Part shown: piece by piece, positions 8,554 through 16,566 of the stretch
Position numbering within the stretch: position 1 is the first letter of the stretch
How the letters are laid out: each line of letters starts with the position of its first letter
Assembly: GCF_031801495.1 (NCBI RefSeq)
Contig: NZ_JAOEGC010000002.1
Location: 1,178,001 to 1,242,000, forward strand
DNA length: 64,000 bases
DNA from: Agrobacterium tumefaciens_K
Lineage (GTDB): Bacteria > Pseudomonadota > Alphaproteobacteria > Rhizobiales > Rhizobiaceae
Direction of reading: 5' to 3'
Notes under the pieces: generated by a model
Databases searched by the model: none
What the model saw: only the letters and a program-made list of their open reading frames with translations
Told to the model about the DNA's origin: nothing
Translations under genes and position numbers: made by a program

Positions 8554-9708
8554 ATGTCGAAGCGAAGCGCGGTTGAACCCTTCCATGCCATGGACATTCT
8601 GGCGGAAGCGAACCGGCGCAAGCAGGCAGGCCGTCCGGTGATTTCCATGGCCGTTGGCCAGCCGTCTCACCCTGCGCCGAAGGCGGCGCTGGCAGCGGCC
8701 GAGACTGCACTGAAACACGGCCGTATCGGTTATACGGATGCGCTCGGCCTGCGCGACTTGCGAGAAGCGATCGCAGGACATTATCAACGTCGCCACCAGG
8801 TGACAGTCGATCCTGCCCGCATAGCGGTAACGACAGGTTCGTCCGCGGCCTTTAATCTCGCGTTCCTCGGTCTGTTCGATGCGGGGGATCATGTGGCGAT
8901 CGCAAGGCCCGGCTATCCCGCCTATCGCAACATCCTCAAGGCGCTCGGCCTCAATGTCGTGGAGGTGCCGGTGACTGCCGAAACCGGATACACGCTGACA
9001 CCGGCAAGTCTTGAGCGAGCTGAAACGAGGGCGGGCTGCAAACTGAAGGGTGTGCTCTTGGCAAGCCCGGCCAACCCGACCGGAACGGTAACCGGCCGCG
9101 AGGCGCTGAAGCGCCTTTCGGCCTATTGCGACAGCCGCGATATCGCTTTCATCTCCGATGAGATCTATCACGGCCTGACCTTTGTCGGCGATGAAACTAG
9201 CGCTCTCGAGATCTCCGACAACGCCGTCGTCATCAACTCGTTCTCAAAATATTACTGCATGACCGGCTGGCGCATCGGCTGGATGGTCCTGCCCGAAAAG
9301 CTCGTCCGCCCGGTCGAATGTCTGGCGCAGAGCCTCTACATTTCCGCGCCCGAACTGTCGCAGCTGGCTGCTGCCGCGGCCTTCGCCGCCGAGGGTGAGC
9401 TGGACGTCTACAAGGAAAGCTATCGCACCAACCGCGATTTCCTGATGGTGCGTCTGCCCGAAATCGGCCTGCCGCTGGCCTCGCCGATGGACGGCGCCTT
9501 CTACGCCTATGTCGATACGAGCCGTTATTCCAACGACAGCATGGATTTTGCCAGGCGTATGCTGGCTGAAATCGACGTGGCGGCAACGCCCGGCATGGAT
9601 TTCGATCCGGAGGAGGGCCACCGGGCGCTGCGCATTTCCTACGCGGGGTCCGTCTCGGACATTGCCGAAGCGGTTGGCCGCATTGCCGGGTGGTTAAAGC
9701 AGGGCTGA
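8554..9708 (+). CDS. PLP-dependent aminotransferase, class I/II
   Basis: 384 residues. Fold-type I features are in order: AVGQPSHPAP near the N-terminus, HGRIGYTDALGLRDLREAI, the PLP phosphate loop region TTGSSAAFNLAFL, SPANPTGTV, ISDEIYHGLTF, the Schiff-base Lys232 in NSFSKYYCMTGWRIGW, and a C-terminal RISYAG with the substrate-carboxylate Arg. The substrate is not fixed by the sequence; aspartate or aromatic amino acids are typical. A TTG at 8545, in frame and better spaced from AGGAAAG at 8529, may be the true start, adding three residues. Confidence 0.88.
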   Translation: MSKRSAVEPFHAMDILAEANRRKQAGRPVISMAVGQPSHPAPKAALAAAETALKHGRIGYTDALGLRDLREAIAGHYQRRHQVTVDPARIAVTTGSSAAFNLAFLGLFDAGDHVAIARPGYPAYRNILKALGLNVVEVPVTAETGYTLTPASLERAETRAGCKLKGVLLASPANPTGTVTGREALKRLSAYCDSRDIAFISDEIYHGLTFVGDETSALEISDNAVVINSFSKYYCMTGWRIGWMVLPEKLVRPVECLAQSLYISAPELSQLAAAAAFAAEGELDVYKESYRTNRDFLMVRLPEIGLPLASPMDGAFYAYVDTSRYSNDSMDFARRMLAEIDVAATPGMDFDPEEGHRALRISYAGSVSDIAEAVGRIAGWLKQG

Positions 9709-9730
9709 GGTTGGTTGGCTTTTGCGGTTC

Positions 9731-10417
9731 TTATTCCGCGGCGTCACATTGGAAGATGCTGCGGAATTCTTTCTCGCCCTTCGTAGTGAAGGTCAGCACG
9801 CGACCTTGCCCACGCCTTATCCAGTCGCGGCTTTGCATGCTGGCAAGCAGTGAGGCGCCAAGCCCGCCGCCCAGATGATGGCGGCGTTCGCTCCAGTCCA
9901 GGCATTGCAGGCAGACGGGGCGGCGGCCTTTCTCCAGCATTGACAGATCGATGCCGAAGTCTTCGAAGAAGTTGCGTCCCCTGTCGGTCAGCGCAGGGTC
10001 GTCGCCGTCCGTGACGAAACCTTGCGAGACGATGGCGTTAAGCAGTGCTACCCCACTTTCCCCCGCGAGATGATCGTAACAGACACGCGCTTCGCGCAAC
10101 GCCTTGTCCTTGGGGCCAGTGCGTACTCGAACCGCGCCGGTACGTTGGGCAAGGCCCATCAGAGCCTCGAGCACCTGTGCTACATCGGGACCGGAAAGCC
10201 GGAAATAGCGATGCCGTCCCTGCTTTTCGCCTTTGAGAAACTGTGCGTCGGAAAGTTTCGAAAGATGGCCGCTTGCGGTTTGCAGTGTCACGCCTGCGGC
10301 TTGTGCAAGCTCGCTGGCCGTCAGTGCGCGACCGTCCATCAACGCCGTCAGAATGTTGGCGCGCGCAGGGTCGCCGATCAGCGAGGCGACATTGGCGATG
10401 ATAGGTCCGTCGTTCAT
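9731..10417 (-). CDS. ArsR-type winged-helix regulator with Cys/His C-terminal domain
   Basis: 228 residues, about twice the length of a minimal ArsR protein. Residues 8-80 form the winged helix: GDPARANILTALMDGRALT, SELAQAAGVTLQTASGHLS as recognition helices, then a GRHRYFRL wing. Residues 100-228 form an extra domain with Cys113, a C169-x2-C172 pair in RPVCLQCLDWSERRHH, and His180-His181. The Cys/His set could bind metal or sense redox state, but the typical ELxVGDL metal site of ArsR repressors is absent. It diverges from the SDR gene 163 bases away and probably controls that promoter region. Confidence 0.85.
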   Translation of the reverse strand: MNDGPIIANVASLIGDPARANILTALMDGRALTASELAQAAGVTLQTASGHLSKLSDAQFLKGEKQGRHRYFRLSGPDVAQVLEALMGLAQRTGAVRVRTGPKDKALREARVCYDHLAGESGVALLNAIVSQGFVTDGDDPALTDRGRNFFEDFGIDLSMLEKGRRPVCLQCLDWSERRHHLGGGLGASLLASMQSRDWIRRGQGRVLTFTTKGEKEFRSIFQCDAAE

Positions 10418-10580
10418 GCTTCGATACTAGCCGAAGTATTGTCGTAGAGCAAGCTGAGCGACTGCCGATCATTTTTTCTGTATGCTTGGAACAGACAATC
10501 TGGATCGAACCCGTTGCTGGAAAAGGCTATAGATGTGCGGGAGGCCGTCGCGGCGGTTCAAAGAAACAAAAAGGGAAGTG

Positions 10581-11291
10581 ATGGATATGTCGGCAGAGAA
10601 AGTGGCGGTGATAACGGCGGGCGGCAGTGGCATGGGCGCTGCCGTTGCGAAACGTCTGGCTGGCGATGGCTACAAGGTTGCCATCCTGTCGTCGTCCGGC
10701 AAGGGAGAGGCGCTTGCAGCCGAACTGGGGGGGGTCGGTGTGACTGGATCGAACCAGTCCAACGATGATCTCAAACGGCTTACCGATCTGGCTCTCGAAA
10801 AATTCGGCCGTATCGATGTGCTCGTCAACAGCGCCGGGCATGGCCCACGCGCGTCCATCCTCGATATCAGCGACGAGCAGTGGCATGCCGGGCTCGATGT
10901 CTATCTGATGAACGTCATTCGCCCGACCCGCATCATTGCCCCCGTGATGGTGACGCAGAAGACAGGATCGATCGTCAACATCTCGACAGCCTGGGCCTTC
11001 GAGCCGAGCAGCATGTTTCCGACCTCGGCGGTGTTCCGTGCGGGACTTGCCTCGTACACTAAGATCTTCGCCGACACCTATGCGGCCGACAACGTGCGCA
11101 TGAACAATGTGCTGCCCGGCTGGATCGACAGCCTGCCCGCGACGGAGGAACGTCGTGAGAGCGTACCGATGCAGCGTTATGGTACAAGCGAGGAAATCGC
11201 AGCGACTGTGGCGTTTCTGGCGTCTGAAGGTGCCGGTTACATTACCGGCCAGAATATCCGTGTCGATGGCGGTCTGACGCGCTCCGTCTGA
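10581..11291 (+). CDS. SDR family protein lacking the catalytic Tyr and Lys
   Basis: 236 residues with a clear short-chain dehydrogenase fold: nucleotide loop TAGGSGMG (residues 12-19), VNSAG (82-86), Asn111, IVNIS with Ser135, and the C-terminal ITGQNIRVDGGL. At the positions of the catalytic YxxxK (13 and 17 residues after Ser135) the sequence has Thr148 and Phe152 in PTSAVFRAGL, so the usual proton-transfer pair is missing. The first Gly of the TGxxxGxG motif is also Ala. It may bind a dinucleotide without classical oxidoreductase activity. The ATG at 10581 follows AAAGGGAAG. It diverges from the ArsR-type regulator. Confidence 0.85.
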   Translation: MDMSAEKVAVITAGGSGMGAAVAKRLAGDGYKVAILSSSGKGEALAAELGGVGVTGSNQSNDDLKRLTDLALEKFGRIDVLVNSAGHGPRASILDISDEQWHAGLDVYLMNVIRPTRIIAPVMVTQKTGSIVNISTAWAFEPSSMFPTSAVFRAGLASYTKIFADTYAADNVRMNNVLPGWIDSLPATEERRESVPMQRYGTSEEIAATVAFLASEGAGYITGQNIRVDGGLTRSV

Positions 11292-11416
11292 CAGGCAAGA
11301 TAATGTCGTCTGCCCCTGTCACCCCTGACCGGATCCGGGGCAGAACGCGATCCTGGGCTTGATCTCACAGGATACCGGCTCAACGAGCTGAATGATGAAG
11401 GTAGAATGTCCGGCAC

Positions 11417-11451
11417 AAAAAAGCCCGCAACTCTCGTTGCGGGCTTTTTTT
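11417..11451. terminator. Bidirectional terminator between the SDR gene and rne
   Basis: GCCCGCAAC (11423-11431) and GTTGCGGGC (11436-11444) form a 9-bp stem with a TCTC loop, flanked by six As on the left and seven Ts on the right. It therefore works for the rightward SDR transcript and for rne from the other side, 20 bases from the rne stop. Confidence 0.9.
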
Positions 11452-11470
11452 ATATCTATTCGAAAGAGTT

Positions 11471-14356
11471 TCAGAAGAAACCGCGTCGCTGCCACCAACC
11501 GCCCTTGCGCGGCTTCGGCTCATCGCCGTCATTACTGGACGACGTGACCACCGGCTCGGACGTGGAGACGTTTTCGCCACGGTTTGCACGAGCGGATTTA
11601 CCCTCGGTTTCCGTCTCCGATGCAACCGTTTCGGCGCCAAGGTCTGCCGAGGCTTCGCCAGCTTCCTCAATTGCCACTTCGGCAACAGTCTGCTCGACGA
11701 TCACAGGCTCGACCGTTTCGACTTCAACAGCCTTCGGTTCGTCTTCGACCTTCGCCTTGGCCTTACGGGTACGGCGTGGCTTCTTCGGAGCGTCTTCGGC
11801 TACCGGTTCCTCAACGGCTTCGACAACCTCGACGACGGCGACCTCTTCGACAACAGCCACGGCCACCGGAGCCTCCGCCTCGTCGCTCTCTGCTTCGCCG
11901 TCAGCCTGCTGCTCGCCATCGGCGTCAAGGGCTTCGTCTTCCGCACGGTTGCGGCGACCGCCACGCTTGCCGCGACGGCGACGCTTGCGCTTGCCGTCGT
12001 CTTCCGCGGCCACGGCTTCGCCGTCAGTCGTTGCCTCGTCATCCGAGTCGGAGGCGTTTTCTTCGTCGTCACCGGCCTCATCGCCAGCAGCATCGTCGAC
12101 GCCTTCGGCTTGACCTTCTGCGCCCTGTCCATTCTGGCCACCCTTGCCACGACGACGGCGACGACGCTTGCGCTTGCGCTTGCCGTCTTCGCCGTTCTCG
12201 CCCTGCGACTGGCGTGCCTCGGTGGTCTGGGCCTTGACGATTTCTTCCTCGTCTTCGTCCTCTTCGACCTCGATGACGATATCGTCCTCTTCCTCGGCGA
12301 AGTCCGGCAGAGCCTGCAGCAGGCTTTCTATCTTCACCGGATTTTCAACGGCTTCGCCACGGTCGATCGCGAAATGCTGCGCGCCGACGCTGGCATCGGC
12401 AGCGATGATGATGGAGACGCCGAAGCGGCCTTCATAATCGACAATCGTGCCACGCTTGTGGTTGAGCAGATAGAGCGCCGTTTCCGGCGTGGTACGAACG
12501 GTGATGTTGTGCGTCGTATTGCGCAGCAGGTACTCCTCGACGCCACGCAGAACGTGCAGGGCGATGGAGGATTCCGAACGGACGTGGCCCGTGCCGCCGC
12601 AGTGCGAGCAGACCTGCGTGGTCGATTCCAGAACCGAGGCGCGGATGCGCTGACGCGACATTTCCAGAAGGCCGAAATGCGAGATGCGGCCGACCTGAAT
12701 GCGGGCGCGGTCGTTCTTCAGGCAATCCTTGAGCTTCTTTTCGACGGCGCGGTTGTTGCGCTTTTCTTCCATGTCGATGAAGTCGATGACGACCAGGCCT
12801 GCAAGGTCGCGCAGGCGAAGCTGGCGTGCCACTTCTTCGGCGGCTTCCAGGTTCGTCGTCAGAGCCGTTTCTTCGATCGAATGTTCGCGGGTCGAACGGC
12901 CGGAGTTCACGTCGATCGAAACCAGAGCTTCCGTCTGGTTGATGATGAGATAACCGCCCGACTTCAGCGTCACCTGCGGCTGCAACATGCGGTCGAGCTG
13001 GGCTTCGATGCCGGAGCGCGAGAAGATCGGGTGAATGTCGCGGTAAGGCTGAACCACCTTGGCGTGGCTCGGCATCAACATTTTCATGAAGTCTTTCGCT
13101 TCACGATAGCCTTCCTCACCGGAAACGATGATCTCGCTGATATCCTTGTTATAGAGATCGCGGATCGAACGCTTGATGAGCGAACCTTCCTCGTAAACGA
13201 GGCAGGGCGCAGTGGAATTCAGCGTCAGCGTGCGGACGTTTTCCCACAGGCGCATCAGATATTCGAAGTCGCGCTTGATCTCGACGCGGGTGCGGTTGGC
13301 ACCTGCGGTACGCAGGATCACGCCCATGCCCTGCGGCACCTCGAGATCGCGTGCGATTTCCTTCAGGCGCTTGCGGTCTGCCGGCTGGGTGATCTTGCGG
13401 GAAATGCCACCGCCGCGTGCCGTGTTCGGCATCAGGACGGAGTAACGTCCGGCAAGCGACAGGTAGGTGGTCAGTGCCGCGCCCTTGTTGCCACGCTCTT
13501 CCTTGGCCACCTGCACCAGAAGAATCTGGCGGCGTTTGATGACTTCCTGAATGCGGTACTGCTTGCGCGGCTTGCGGGAGACGCGATCAGGGACCTCTTC
13601 CATGGCGTCTTCTGCGCCAACGGATTCGATCACTTCCTTTTCGTGGTGATCGTCGTCGTCATCATCGTCGTCATCATTGTTGTCGCGACGAAGACCTTCT
13701 ACTTCTTCGGAAATCGTATCGGCATCGACCATTGCGGCCATTTCGCCACCGGTGCTGCCGTCTTCCTCGGAAGCGGTCTCAGTGGCTTCCGCCGTGGATT
13801 CCTCGTCAGCAGCCTTCTTCTTTGCGCGGGGGCGACGGGCGCGCTTTTTCGGCTTTTCTTCTTCGACCGGTGCTTCTTCCGCAACCACTTCGACAGCAAC
13901 TGCTTCGGTCTCGGTCACTTCGGCAACCGGCTCATCCGCCGCAACCGTACCGGCGGCTTCCTCTACCGGAACGATGCCGACATCGGGTTGCTCGACCTGT
14001 GAAAGGTCGATTGCGGGCGCGCCCGGCTCCGGTGCGTCGGCCGATTCGAAATCGTCGCTGCGGCGATGATCTTCGGCCTCTGCCTTCAGCAATGCCTGGC
14101 GATCTGCCAGCGGAATCTGGTAGTAGTCCGGGTGAATTTCCGCGAATGCCAGAAAACCATGACGGTTTCCGCCGTAGTCCACAAATGCCGCTTGAAGCGA
14201 AGGCTCTACGCGCGTCACCTTAGCAAGATAGATGTTGCCGCGGATCTGCTTCTTGTGTTCCGATTCGAAATCGAATTCCTCAATCCGGTTTCCACGGACG
14301 ACTACAACGCGGGTCTCCTCTTCGTGGGAGGCGTCGATAAGCATTTTGTCTGCCAT
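11471..14356 (-). CDS. rne: Ribonuclease E
   Basis: 961 residues. The endonuclease starts mRNA decay and processes rRNA and tRNA as the scaffold of the degradosome. The N-terminus MADKMLIDAS and the S1 domain (KKQIRGNIYLAKVTRVEPSLQAAFVDYG) are interrupted by a long acidic insertion, about residues 95-260, that includes a run of nine Asp. The DNase I-like catalytic core has SIDVNSG and VVIDFIDM with the metal-binding aspartates; the Zn-link is CSHCGGTG. The C-terminal third is low-complexity, with alternating acidic and Arg/Lys blocks (KRKRRRRRRGKGG) expected for RNA and partner binding. A GGAGC ribosome site precedes ATG 14356. Confidence 0.96.
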   Translation of the reverse strand: MADKMLIDASHEEETRVVVVRGNRIEEFDFESEHKKQIRGNIYLAKVTRVEPSLQAAFVDYGGNRHGFLAFAEIHPDYYQIPLADRQALLKAEAEDHRRSDDFESADAPEPGAPAIDLSQVEQPDVGIVPVEEAAGTVAADEPVAEVTETEAVAVEVVAEEAPVEEEKPKKRARRPRAKKKAADEESTAEATETASEEDGSTGGEMAAMVDADTISEEVEGLRRDNNDDDDDDDDDHHEKEVIESVGAEDAMEEVPDRVSRKPRKQYRIQEVIKRRQILLVQVAKEERGNKGAALTTYLSLAGRYSVLMPNTARGGGISRKITQPADRKRLKEIARDLEVPQGMGVILRTAGANRTRVEIKRDFEYLMRLWENVRTLTLNSTAPCLVYEEGSLIKRSIRDLYNKDISEIIVSGEEGYREAKDFMKMLMPSHAKVVQPYRDIHPIFSRSGIEAQLDRMLQPQVTLKSGGYLIINQTEALVSIDVNSGRSTREHSIEETALTTNLEAAEEVARQLRLRDLAGLVVIDFIDMEEKRNNRAVEKKLKDCLKNDRARIQVGRISHFGLLEMSRQRIRASVLESTTQVCSHCGGTGHVRSESSIALHVLRGVEEYLLRNTTHNITVRTTPETALYLLNHKRGTIVDYEGRFGVSIIIAADASVGAQHFAIDRGEAVENPVKIESLLQALPDFAEEEDDIVIEVEEDEDEEEIVKAQTTEARQSQGENGEDGKRKRKRRRRRRGKGGQNGQGAEGQAEGVDDAAGDEAGDDEENASDSDDEATTDGEAVAAEDDGKRKRRRRGKRGGRRNRAEDEALDADGEQQADGEAESDEAEAPVAVAVVEEVAVVEVVEAVEEPVAEDAPKKPRRTRKAKAKVEDEPKAVEVETVEPVIVEQTVAEVAIEEAGEASADLGAETVASETETEGKSARANRGENVSTSEPVVTSSSNDGDEPKPRKGGWWQRRGFF

Positions 14357-15002
14357 GTAAGCTGTGCTCCTCGGCGCAGCCTTGTATTATACGAGAACAG
14401 GCCCGCCGGGAGGACGGGCCTTTCATATGAGTGCAAGGATGTGCCGGAAATGAAGTCTCCAGCCTGACCTCCGTAAACTGGCAGCATCCGGACCGACGGC
14501 GAGGCGCTGGGCCTGCTCCTGGTATCCGGTTCATGTGAAAACTGCTGCGACATCTTGAGCCAGGCGGAACGACAATAATATATAGATCCCTTGGGATCCG
14601 ATGAATTTGCTCTCCTCAGAGCGGCAGTGGCAACGCCACCGGGTACGTTTCCGGACACCTCCGGAATTGATCCAGTTTCAGGATAAATGTAACGACGGCA
14701 GATGATTGCCCGCTTTTGCGGCGCCAGCTTCTTTACTGATTGGCAGCCGGCGGGCATCTATCCCGTCAACACTTTTAACCCTCATTCGTGTTGTATGTTT
14801 TCTCTGTCATAATAGCAATAGCCTGGCTAAATATGCCATATTGTTGGTGGAATTGGCGGGTTAAGAATTGGTTCATCAACGCCTGCGATTTTGATGCAAA
14901 ATGCGGCAAAGGCATATGCGCCGGGGCTGAAATAGCCGCAAACCGGCAGCAATACGTCGTTGTTCGTGCAAATGACTGAAATACGGATTTTTTTAGAAGA
15001 CC
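14357..15002. promoter_or_regulatory. Divergent intergenic region: long rne leader and amiC upstream
   Basis: A 646-base gene-free stretch between two divergent genes. On the rne side there is a hairpin at 14399-14421 (AGGCCCG/CGGGCCT) and a perfect palindrome GATCCCTTGGGATC at 14585-14598. RNase E genes commonly carry long leaders through which the enzyme limits its own mRNA, and this length fits that, but no known leader fold could be confirmed by eye. I cannot place a -35/-10 pair with confidence. Short open frames here look non-coding. Confidence 0.5.
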
Positions 15003-16262
15003 ATGATTTTCCATCGGGGATCAGCCATTTCAGGTGAAAGAGGGGCGCTTGGTGTGCGAATCGCACGTCTTGCGTGCGTTGTCGCGCTGTCCTTCGTCGT
15101 GTCGATTCCAGGGATTCGCGGCGCGGCGGCCAACGGACCGCTGGTCGCTCATCAGGCTCGTATCATCGGTGATGAGGCCCGCACGCGCATTGTTCTCGAT
15201 TTCGAGGAAGAGCCGGAATTCGATATTCATTATCTCGACTCGCCGGCGCGCATCGTCGTCGACTTCCCGGCCGTGAATTTCACCTTCCCGTCATCGGACC
15301 TAGCTGCAACCGGACTGTTTTCGGACATACGCTTCGGCAGCATGGGCGAGGGAAATGCCCGTATCGTCCTGACCGCCCGCAAGCCAGTCAAGGTCGCCGT
15401 AGCCGAAGCGAAGCCAGGCGAAGGCGGAAACTCCTACCGCTTTGTTCTGGATACCGAGATCACCACCAAGGCGAAATTTGCCGAGCTGATGAAGTCCCAG
15501 CAATGGCAGACCCCGGCACCCGTCTCGACCGCTTCCATCACTCCTGACGACAAGACATCGCGTTCCGCCGATTTCGTGATCGCGGTCGATGCCGGGCATG
15601 GTGGCATCGATGCCGGAGCCTCCGGCGCCACCACCGGAACGGAAGAAAAGGTCATTACGCTCGCCTTCGCCAGGGAACTTGCCGAACGGTTGAACCGCGA
15701 ACCGGGCGTGAAGGCTTTTTTGACCCGCGACTCCGATACGTTTCTGGCGCTTTCCGAGCGTGTGACGCTTGCGCGGCAGAACAATGCCAATCTCTTCATC
15801 TCTGTGCATGCTGATACGTTGAAGCAGAAAGCAATCCGCGGCGCGACCGTCTATACATTGTCCGACCGTGCCTCCGACCGGATGGCGCAGGAACTGGCAG
15901 AGCGCGAAAACAAGTCCGACCAGATTGCCGGTGTGGCCGTTTCGAACGAGCCGCCGGAGGTTGCGGATATTCTTCTGGACTTGACACGCCGCGAAACCCA
16001 GGCTTTTTCCGTTACGCTCGCGGAAAATATCGTGTCGTCCTTCGAGGGGCAGGTGGGTCTTATCAACAACCCGCACCGCTATGCCGGGTTCATGGTGTTG
16101 CGCGCCCATGACGTTCCGTCCGTCCTGCTGGAGCTGGGTTTTCTATCCAATCCGGAAGACGAGAAACTGCTTCTTGATTCCGAGTGGCGTAAAAAGGTTG
16201 CCGATACGTTGGCGACAGCAGTTGGCCGTTATCGCGGAAAGGCGTTGGCAAACGGCGGTTAA
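15003..16262 (+). CDS. amiC: N-acetylmuramoyl-L-alanine amidase (AmiC-type)
   Basis: 419 residues. After a signal region (hydrophobic LACVVALSFVVSIPG) comes an AMIN domain (about residues 48-155, cell-wall targeting) and an Amidase_3 domain (about 190-412). Zinc and catalytic motifs are DAGHGGIDAG with His199, the Glu in TEEKVITLA, SVHADT, and VLLELGFLSN with the second catalytic Glu. It cuts the stem peptide from muramic acid in the periplasm during daughter-cell separation. It is followed by the PBP1A gene on the same strand, so peptidoglycan cleavage and synthesis are neighbours. Confidence 0.93.
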   Translation: MIFHRGSAISGERGALGVRIARLACVVALSFVVSIPGIRGAAANGPLVAHQARIIGDEARTRIVLDFEEEPEFDIHYLDSPARIVVDFPAVNFTFPSSDLAATGLFSDIRFGSMGEGNARIVLTARKPVKVAVAEAKPGEGGNSYRFVLDTEITTKAKFAELMKSQQWQTPAPVSTASITPDDKTSRSADFVIAVDAGHGGIDAGASGATTGTEEKVITLAFARELAERLNREPGVKAFLTRDSDTFLALSERVTLARQNNANLFISVHADTLKQKAIRGATVYTLSDRASDRMAQELAERENKSDQIAGVAVSNEPPEVADILLDLTRRETQAFSVTLAENIVSSFEGQVGLINNPHRYAGFMVLRAHDVPSVLLELGFLSNPEDEKLLLDSEWRKKVADTLATAVGRYRGKALANGG

Positions 16263-16566
16263 GGCCCTGTTCCAGTCTTTGGTGATGCGTTGTATCATCG
16301 CCATGGATCGGGAAAACCGTTCGCTCCATACAGGGTAAAACACGCAGAAGCCCTATTTTACTCACAATCGACGCGTTACTCGAAGGTCGGATTCGGCAAT
16401 TGTCGAGGCGCGACCTTTGCTGATGATGTGGTAACATATCGGCGAATGCAGGCGCATTCGGCTTGTCATTGAAGGTATGGTGTGCAAAACGGCACCCGAT
16501 ATGCAAGGATACGCTCAGATATCGATGGGCGTTGATGGTTACGATTCGAATTATCGGTAGCTTGGT
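16263..16566. promoter_or_regulatory. Intergenic region between amiC and mrcA
   Basis: 304 bases with no supportable gene. A short inverted repeat GAATGC/GCATTC occurs near 16444-16460. The space is long enough for an independent mrcA promoter, but I could not identify its elements. Confidence 0.35.

Noticed and set aside
11300..11390. GGATCCGGGGCA and GATCCTGGGCTTG wording after the SDR gene as a mobile element remnant
   Set aside because: It resembles Rhizobiaceae dispersed repeats only loosely; there are no clear inverted ends or target duplication.
12110..14002. A 630-codon plus-strand frame opposite rne
   Set aside because: It is antisense to confirmed RNase E catalytic motifs and arises from high third-position GC.
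14788..14979. A 63-codon open frame in the rne-amiC intergenic region
   Set aside because: It has no ribosome site, unusual Trp/Cys content and no resemblance to known small proteins.
16535..16560. GATTCGAATTATC as a possible tRNA T-loop
   Set aside because: No acceptor stem, anticodon arm or D arm could be built around it.
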